NCBI RefSeq assembly: GCF_002847825.1 | Contig: NZ_PKIZ01000015.1 | Span: forward strand, 13,017-56,338 | Direction: 5' to 3' | From: Kytococcus schroeteri | GTDB lineage: Bacteria; Actinomycetota; Actinomycetes; Actinomycetales; Dermatophilaceae | Length of the DNA stretch: 43,322 nucleotides | Shown here: positions 37,052-43,322 of the stretch, piece by piece | Position numbering within the stretch: the stretch's first letter is position 1 | How the letters are laid out: each line of letters starts with the position of its first letter | The notes under the pieces: model-generated | What the model saw: only the letters and a program-made list of their open reading frames with translations | The model's database searches: none | Told to the model about the DNA's origin: nothing | Program-made: the position numbers and the translations under genes

Positions 37052-37059
37052 CCCGCACT

Positions 37060-38436
37060 GTGACCCGCAGCACCGATGCCGCCGCCCGCGACGCCGCCGT
37101 CCTCTGGCACCCGTACTCGCGCCGCTCCGGGGCCGTGCCGCCCCGCGAGGTGGTCGGCGCGCAGGGCTGCCGCCTGCACCTGGCCGACGGCTCCACCCCG
37201 CTGGACGCGATGTCCTCCTGGTGGTGCATGGTGCACGGCTACCGGCACCCGCGCCTGGACGCCGCGGTGCACGCGCAGGTGGACCGGTTCAGCCACGTGA
37301 TGTTCGGCGGCCTCACCCACGCCCCGGCGGTGGAGCTGGCCGAGCGCCTCGTCGCCATGACCCCCGAGCCGCTGCGCCACGTCTTCCTCGCGGACTCCGG
37401 CTCGGTGTCCGTGGAGGTGGCCCTGAAGATCTGCGCCCAGGTGCAGCTGGGCCGCGGACGCACCGGCCGGCACCGCATGCTCACCGTGGCCGGCGGGTAC
37501 CACGGCGACACCCTGGCGCCGATGGGGGTCTGCGACCCGGACAACGGCATGCACGCCATGTTCCGCGGGGTGCTCACCGAGCACGTGTTCGCCCCGCGCC
37601 CGCCGATCTGGGCGCCCACCTCCCTGGCGGCCGGCGCCGGGTGGGGCACGCAGGCGGCCAGCCCGTCGGCGGACGCCGCGCTGGCCTCCTGGGCCGCCGA
37701 GACCCGCCGCATCGCCGCCGAGCACGCGCACGAGCTGGCCGGCATCGTCGTGGAGCCCGTCCTGCAGGGGGCCGGGGGCATGCGTGCCTACGACCCGCGC
37801 GCCCTCCACGTGCTGCGCGAGATCGCCGACGAGCACGGCCTGGTGCTGGTCCTCGACGAGATCGCCACCGCCTTCGGGCGCACCGGTACGCTCTTCGGGG
37901 CCGACCACGCCGCGGGGGTGGACCCCGAGGGCCGCCCGGTGGTGCCGGACGTCCTGTGCGTGGGCAAGGCGCTCACCGGCGGGTACCTCAGCCTGGCGGC
38001 CGTTGTCGCCACCGACGAGGTGGCCGCCGCCGTCGACGCCACCGGCGCCCTGATGCACGGCCCCACCTTCATGGGCAACCCCCTGGCCTGCGCGGCGGCG
38101 AACGCCAGCCTCGACCTCCTGGCCGAGGGGGAGTGGCGCACGCAGGTGCCCTGCATCGAGGCGGGCCTGCAGCAGCACCTCGCCCCGGCGCTGGACCTGC
38201 CGACCGTCCGGGACGTGCGCGTGCTCGGGGCCGTCGGGGTGCTGGAGACGACCGCGCCGGTGGACCTTCCGGCCCTCACCGAGGCGGCCCTGCGCCGCGG
38301 CGTGTGGGTGCGCCCCTTCGGCACGCTCGTCTACACGATGCCGCCCTACGTCGCCACGCCCGAGGAGGTGGCCACCATCGCCACCGGCCTCGTCGAGGCC
38401 GTCTCCGAGACCGTCACCGAGGCCGGCCCCCGGTGA
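37060..38436 (+). CDS. bioA: Adenosylmethionine--8-amino-7-oxononanoate aminotransferase
   Basis: A PLP enzyme that converts KAPA to DAPA in biotin synthesis, with S-adenosylmethionine as amino donor. WHPYS near the start, [13 protein letters not shown], the [12 protein letters not shown] block and [15 protein letters not shown] with the PLP Lys303 are diagnostic of BioA. It has 458 residues, somewhat longer than usual. The GTG at 37060 has no ribosome site and a -10 element just upstream. bioF starts inside its stop codon. Confidence 0.95.
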   Translation: MTRSTDAAARDAAVLWHPYSRRSGAVPPREVVGAQGCRLHLADGSTPLDAMSSWWCMVHGYRHPRLDAAVHAQVDRFSHVMFGGLTHAPAVELAERLVAMTPEPLRHVFLADSGSVSVEVALKICAQVQLGRGRTGRHRMLTVAGGYHGDTLAPMGVCDPDNGMHAMFRGVLTEHVFAPRPPIWAPTSLAAGAGWGTQAASPSADAALASWAAETRRIAAEHAHELAGIVVEPVLQGAGGMRAYDPRALHVLREIADEHGLVLVLDEIATAFGRTGTLFGADHAAGVDPEGRPVVPDVLCVGKALTGGYLSLAAVVATDEVAAAVDATGALMHGPTFMGNPLACAAANASLDLLAEGEWRTQVPCIEAGLQQHLAPALDLPTVRDVRVLGAVGVLETTAPVDLPALTEAALRRGVWVRPFGTLVYTMPPYVATPEEVATIATGLVEAVSETVTEAGPR

Positions 38437-39593
38437 GCGCCTGGGAGCAGCACCTGCAGCGCGCCGCCGCCGTGCGGGAACGGCGCGACCTCGTGCGTCG
38501 GCCGCGTGCGCTGCCGCGGGGCGCCGTCGACCTCGCGGGCAACGACTACCTGGGCCTGGCCCGCCACCCGCGGGTGCTGGCCGGCGCCCGGGAGGCGCTG
38601 GAGCTCCACGGGGCGGGGGCCACCGCCAGCCGGCTGGTCACCGGCACCACCGCCGTGCACACGGCGCTGGAGGAGGCTCTCGCGGACTGGTGCGGCGCCG
38701 AGGCGGCCCTGGTCTTCTCCAGCGGCTACCTGGCCAACCTGGGCGTCGTCACGGCGCTCGCCGACCGCGGCACCACCCTCGTGGCCACCGACCGGATGCA
38801 CGCCTCGGTGCACGATGCCGTGCGCCTGGCCCGCGGGCAGGAGCAGGTCGTCGCCCACGACGACCCGGTTGCGCTCGAGGCCGTGCTCGCGGCCAGCCGC
38901 TCCCCGCGGGCGCTCGTGCTCGTGGAGTCCGTGGACAGCGTCACCGGGGCCGTCGCGCCGCTCGCCGAGCTGGCCGCGGTCTGCGCCCGCCACGGCGCGC
39001 TCCTCGTGGTGGACGAGGCGCACGGCCTGGGCGTGCTCGGCGGAGGCCGGGGGCTGGTGGCGCACGCGGGCCTGGCCGGGAGGCCCGACGTGGTGCAGGT
39101 GGTCACCCTCTCCAAGGCCCTCGGGGCACAGGGCGGGGCGGTGCTCGGCCCGGCGGCGGTGGTGCGCCACGTGGCGGCCACGGCCCGGGCCTTCATCTAC
39201 GACACGGCGCTCGCCCCCGCCCCGGCGGGTGCGGCCCTCTCCGCGCTCGGCGTCTTGGCCGACGAACCCGAGCGGGTGGAGCGGCTGCACCGGGTGCGCG
39301 ACCGCCTGGCCGGTGCCCTGGGGGTCGAGGCACCGCCCGGGGCGGTGATGGCCCGACCCGCCCCGGACGCCGCCACGGCCCTGGCCTGGCAGGCCGCCTG
39401 CCAGGAGCAGGGGGTGGCCGTCGGGTGCTTCCGGCCGCCGTCGGTGCCAGATGGGGTCTCCCGCCTGCGGGTGACGGCCTCGGCAGGGCTGGACGACGCC
39501 GCGCTCGAGCGCGGTACGGCCGTCCTGGAGTCGGTCCTGGGGCCGGTGCCGGAGAGCGCGCTCGAGCGGGCGCTGCCGGAGGCGGGCGCATGA
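38433..39593 (+). CDS. bioF: 8-amino-7-oxononanoate synthase
   Basis: A PLP enzyme that joins pimeloyl thioester and alanine to form KAPA. The NDYLGLARHP start, GAGATASRLVTGTTAVH, FSSGYLANLG, VDEAHGLGVLG and TLSKALGAQGG with PLP Lys228 are typical. It has 386 residues, a normal length. The GTG overlaps the bioA stop (GTGA) and its own stop overlaps the bioD ATG. Confidence 0.95.
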   Translation: MSAWEQHLQRAAAVRERRDLVRRPRALPRGAVDLAGNDYLGLARHPRVLAGAREALELHGAGATASRLVTGTTAVHTALEEALADWCGAEAALVFSSGYLANLGVVTALADRGTTLVATDRMHASVHDAVRLARGQEQVVAHDDPVALEAVLAASRSPRALVLVESVDSVTGAVAPLAELAAVCARHGALLVVDEAHGLGVLGGGRGLVAHAGLAGRPDVVQVVTLSKALGAQGGAVLGPAAVVRHVAATARAFIYDTALAPAPAGAALSALGVLADEPERVERLHRVRDRLAGALGVEAPPGAVMARPAPDAATALAWQAACQEQGVAVGCFRPPSVPDGVSRLRVTASAGLDDAALERGTAVLESVLGPVPESALERALPEAGA

Positions 39594-40369
39594 GCGGGCA
39601 GGCCCCGGGGGTGGTCCGTGTGGTGGTGGTGACAGGTACGGACACCGACGTGGGCAAGACCGTGGTCACCGCGGCGCTGTGCGCCCGGCTGCTGGCCGAC
39701 GGGCAGCGGGTGCACCTGCACAAGCCCACCCAGACCGGCGTGGCCGCGGACGAGGAGGGCGACGTGCAGACCGTCCGGCGGATGCTCGGGGCGCCGGTCG
39801 GCCTCACCACCTCCGAGGGGGTGCGGCTGCCCGAGCCGCTGGCGCCGGCGACGGCGGCCCGGCGGGCGGGCGTGGAGGCCCCGACCGTGGCCCGGCACGC
39901 CGAGCAGGTCCGTGAACTGGCCCGTGCGCTGGCGCGGGAGACGGCCGGCGCGACCCTGGTGCTCGAGGGCGCCGGGGGCGTGCTGGTGGAGATGGACGCC
40001 GCCGGGGGAACCCTGCGCGACCTCGTGCGCGAGCTCGCCACCGGCACGCCGGATCACGAGGGGGGCGGTGACGCGCTGTCGGTGCAGGTGGTCGTCGTGG
40101 CGCGCGCCGGTCTGGGGACCCTCAACCACGCGGCGCTGACGGTCGAGGCCCTGCGTGGCCCGCTCGGCGAGCGGCTCCCGGCGCGCACGCTGGCCGGCCT
40201 CGTCGTGGGCGCCTCGAGCGAGGACCCGGGACTGGCCGAGCGGTGCAACGTGGAGGACCTGCCGCGCGTCACCGGCCTGCCGTTGCTGGGGTCGGTCCCC
40301 GCGGGGGCCGGGGACCTGTCGCCGGAGGACCTCGTCGCGGGGGCGGCCCGCTGGTTGGTGTGGCCGTGA
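39590..40369 (+). CDS. bioD: Dethiobiotin synthetase
   Basis: Closes the ureido ring of dethiobiotin from DAPA, CO2 and ATP. The P-loop GTDTDVGKT is at 16-24, the KPTQTG substrate loop at 45-50, and EGAGGVLV follows. Length 259 residues, slightly above the family norm. It overlaps bioF by 4 bp (ATGA) and the next gene by 4 bp (GTGA). With bioA and bioF it makes dethiobiotin from pimeloyl thioester; the final step, BioB, is not encoded in this window. Confidence 0.95.
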   Translation: MSGQAPGVVRVVVVTGTDTDVGKTVVTAALCARLLADGQRVHLHKPTQTGVAADEEGDVQTVRRMLGAPVGLTTSEGVRLPEPLAPATAARRAGVEAPTVARHAEQVRELARALARETAGATLVLEGAGGVLVEMDAAGGTLRDLVRELATGTPDHEGGGDALSVQVVVVARAGLGTLNHAALTVEALRGPLGERLPARTLAGLVVGASSEDPGLAERCNVEDLPRVTGLPLLGSVPAGAGDLSPEDLVAGAARWLVWP

Positions 40370-41556
40370 CCGGCTGCCCCGTCACCGGGCACCATGCGCC
40401 CGCTCTCCCGGTCGTCCCGCACCGCGGCGTGCCCACGGTGCTCGACCCCGCCCTGGGCGCCGCGGTGATGCTCGACCCCGCCACCTGGAGCCCGGCCGGC
40501 TCGATGGTGGCGCACCGTCCGCTGTGCCCCGCCGCCCTGCGGGTGCTGGCCCGGGCCGGCTTCGCGCTGCCCCCGGCCCTGGCCAACAACGACACCCCCT
40601 CCCACCCGGTGCTGCGTGGGGCGGTGGCACCGCTGCTGGCCGCCCGCCGGGTGCGGGCGTGGCGCCCCCGCATCGCCGCCCTGGCGCAGCAGGGCGCCGA
40701 GGAGGCCCTGGCGGCGGCCCGGCGCGACGGCGAGGTGGACCTCGCGGTGGTCGGACCCGGTCGGGTGCCGCTCGCGGTGATGACGGAGCTGCTCGGCATC
40801 GGTGAGGGGCTGCCGCACGACCTGCTGGCTCGCTCCGCCGCCCCGGCCCTCGAGCTGTTCTGGGGCGAGGCCGACGACTCCCGCCAGGTGGATCTCGCCG
40901 GCGCGTGCGCCGAGCTGTACCGGGCCATCCGGGTGGAGCTGCGGCGCGTCCGGGCGGCCGTGCCGGCCGTCGGTGGGGATGGCCCTGGGGACGGCACCGG
41001 GCCCTGGGCCGATGCCGGGGCCGAGGCCGACGGCCTGCTGGGCCGTCTGGTGCGGGCCGGGTGCGACGACCGGGTCGCGGCCTCGGCCGCCTTCTTCACG
41101 GTCGTGGCGGGCCACGAGACGACGCGCTGGCTGGTGGCGGGCGCCCTGGCGCGGGCCGCGGCGCAGCCGCACGCGTGGGCCCGGCTGGCCGCCGACCCCG
41201 GTGCGGCCACCGAGGAGGTGCTCGCGCACCACTCGTCCGTGCCCCGGTGGCGCCGGACCGCCACCACTGGGGCGACCCTGGGGGAAGGCCCCGGCGGCCC
41301 GGTGAGGGTGACCGCCGGCGACCCGGTGGCCGTCGAGCTCACCGGCGTGGGCCGCCCCGGGTCGTTCGCGTTCGGCGTCGGCCCGCACCGGTGCCTGGGC
41401 GGGGAGCTGGCCCGCGTGGAGACCGAGGAGATCCTGGCGGCCACCGCCCGGACCCTCGGGCCGGTCGAGCTCCGGTCGACCGGCCCGCGGGTGGACCTCT
41501 TCTCGTTCCAGTCGCCCGGCGCCGTGCGGGTCGCGCCCCTCCCGCTTGGGGCCTGA
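40366..41556 (+). CDS. Degenerate cytochrome P450, last gene of the biotin operon
   Basis: A 396-residue P450-family protein. The heme-thiolate loop FGVGPHRCLGG (Cys343) and the I-helix AGHETT (248-253) are present, as is the C-helix DTPSHPVLRG. However, the K-helix ExxR motif reads EEVLA (283-287), so the near-invariant arginine is alanine. In addition only about 16 residues separate the beta strand after VTAGDPVAVEL from the heme loop, so the meander with its conserved arginine is missing. Gly-rich residues 200-214 form an insertion. The GTG at 40366 overlaps the bioD stop; a GTG at 40360 is the alternative. A role like Bacillus BioI, a P450 that makes pimeloyl groups, is an inference from position. 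It may also be a non-catalytic heme protein. Confidence 0.82.
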   Translation: MTGCPVTGHHAPALPVVPHRGVPTVLDPALGAAVMLDPATWSPAGSMVAHRPLCPAALRVLARAGFALPPALANNDTPSHPVLRGAVAPLLAARRVRAWRPRIAALAQQGAEEALAAARRDGEVDLAVVGPGRVPLAVMTELLGIGEGLPHDLLARSAAPALELFWGEADDSRQVDLAGACAELYRAIRVELRRVRAAVPAVGGDGPGDGTGPWADAGAEADGLLGRLVRAGCDDRVAASAAFFTVVAGHETTRWLVAGALARAAAQPHAWARLAADPGAATEEVLAHHSSVPRWRRTATTGATLGEGPGGPVRVTAGDPVAVELTGVGRPGSFAFGVGPHRCLGGELARVETEEILAATARTLGPVELRSTGPRVDLFSFQSPGAVRVAPLPLGA

Positions 41557-41570
41557 GGCGGTCGGGCGAG

Positions 41571-41576
41571 TACCGT
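41571..41576 (+). promoter_or_regulatory. Putative -10 element for rnj
   Basis: TACCGT follows the P450 stop by 15 nt and would give a leader of about 110 nt. That leader contains a hairpin: 41625-41630 pairs with 41655-41660 and 41633-41636 with 41651-41654. Confidence 0.4.
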
Positions 41577-41691
41577 GGACCCCGACGGACCCCGCGCCCG
41601 AGCGCAGGTCCCCCCTGATTTTCCTGCCCGAGCCACGGCATCGATGACCGGTGGCGGGCACCGTCCAGACCGATCGACACGAAGGATCCAC

Positions 41692-43322
<1,631 letters not shown>

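Noticed and set aside
36990..37059. Biotin operator (BirA or BioQ type) before bioA
   Set aside because: No sequence like the known operators was found; only the unrelated inverted repeat at 37012-37034 is present.

Overview
The window is about 71% GC by eye, has no detectable mobile elements, and uses many GTG starts, 4-bp stop/start overlaps and GC-rich hairpin terminators. Together with tandem clpP genes followed by clpX, an ultrashort ileS T-box, a folC-DUF4233 pair, an eukaryote-like IleRS and many promoters sitting 5-8 nt from the start codon (leaderless mRNAs), this points to an actinobacterium. My best guess is the order Micrococcales (Dermacoccaceae or Intrasporangiaceae type). The lineage is inferred from gene content only.

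Layout. 1-3245: end of clpP1, then clpP2, clpX and a small gene for a cysteine-peptidase-like protein. 3328-5982: valS on the minus strand, convergent with that gene and divergent from an AGCS alanine/glycine symporter (6174-7745). 7831-12829: ileS under an Ile-specific T-box, then folC. 12852-19744: envelope block of DUF4233, uppP, ndk, a divergent mreB, mreC, mreD and a class B PBP (mrdA), with no rodA. 19839-22754: rpsO and pnp. 22799-26624 (minus): an acyltransferase-like membrane protein, cstA and its ybdD-type partner. 26693-30680: paaABCDE, the phenylacetyl-CoA epoxidase, followed by a DHA2 drug-type exporter. 32402-33516 (minus): an internally deleted selenium-binding protein (methanethiol oxidase) gene coupled to a small NicO-like membrane protein. 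33618-35074: PhzF-family and HIT-like proteins. 35106-36989 (minus): thyA followed by a Nudix-DHFR fusion. 37060-41556: a tightly coupled bioA-bioF-bioD operon ending in a degenerate cytochrome P450. 41692-end: RNase J, truncated by the window edge.

How the genes work together. The thyA/Nudix-DHFR pair forms a folate cycle module: thymidylate synthase makes dihydrofolate and the DHFR half of the fusion recycles it. FolC elsewhere in the window polyglutamates the cofactor. UppP, MreBCD and PBP2 are lateral-wall and lipid-carrier functions. ClpP1P2 and ClpX form the essential actinobacterial protease. PNPase and RNase J are the main RNA-degrading 3'-5' and 5'-3' enzymes.

Most notable items: the Nudix-DHFR fusion; the P450 that is translationally coupled to bioD but lacks the ExxR arginine and the meander; the in-frame gutted selenium-binding protein; the cysteine-peptidase-like neighbour of clpX; and the run of probable leaderless promoters. 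None of these could be searched against a database here, so novelty is not established. No tRNA, rRNA, CRISPR array, insertion sequence or prophage was seen.
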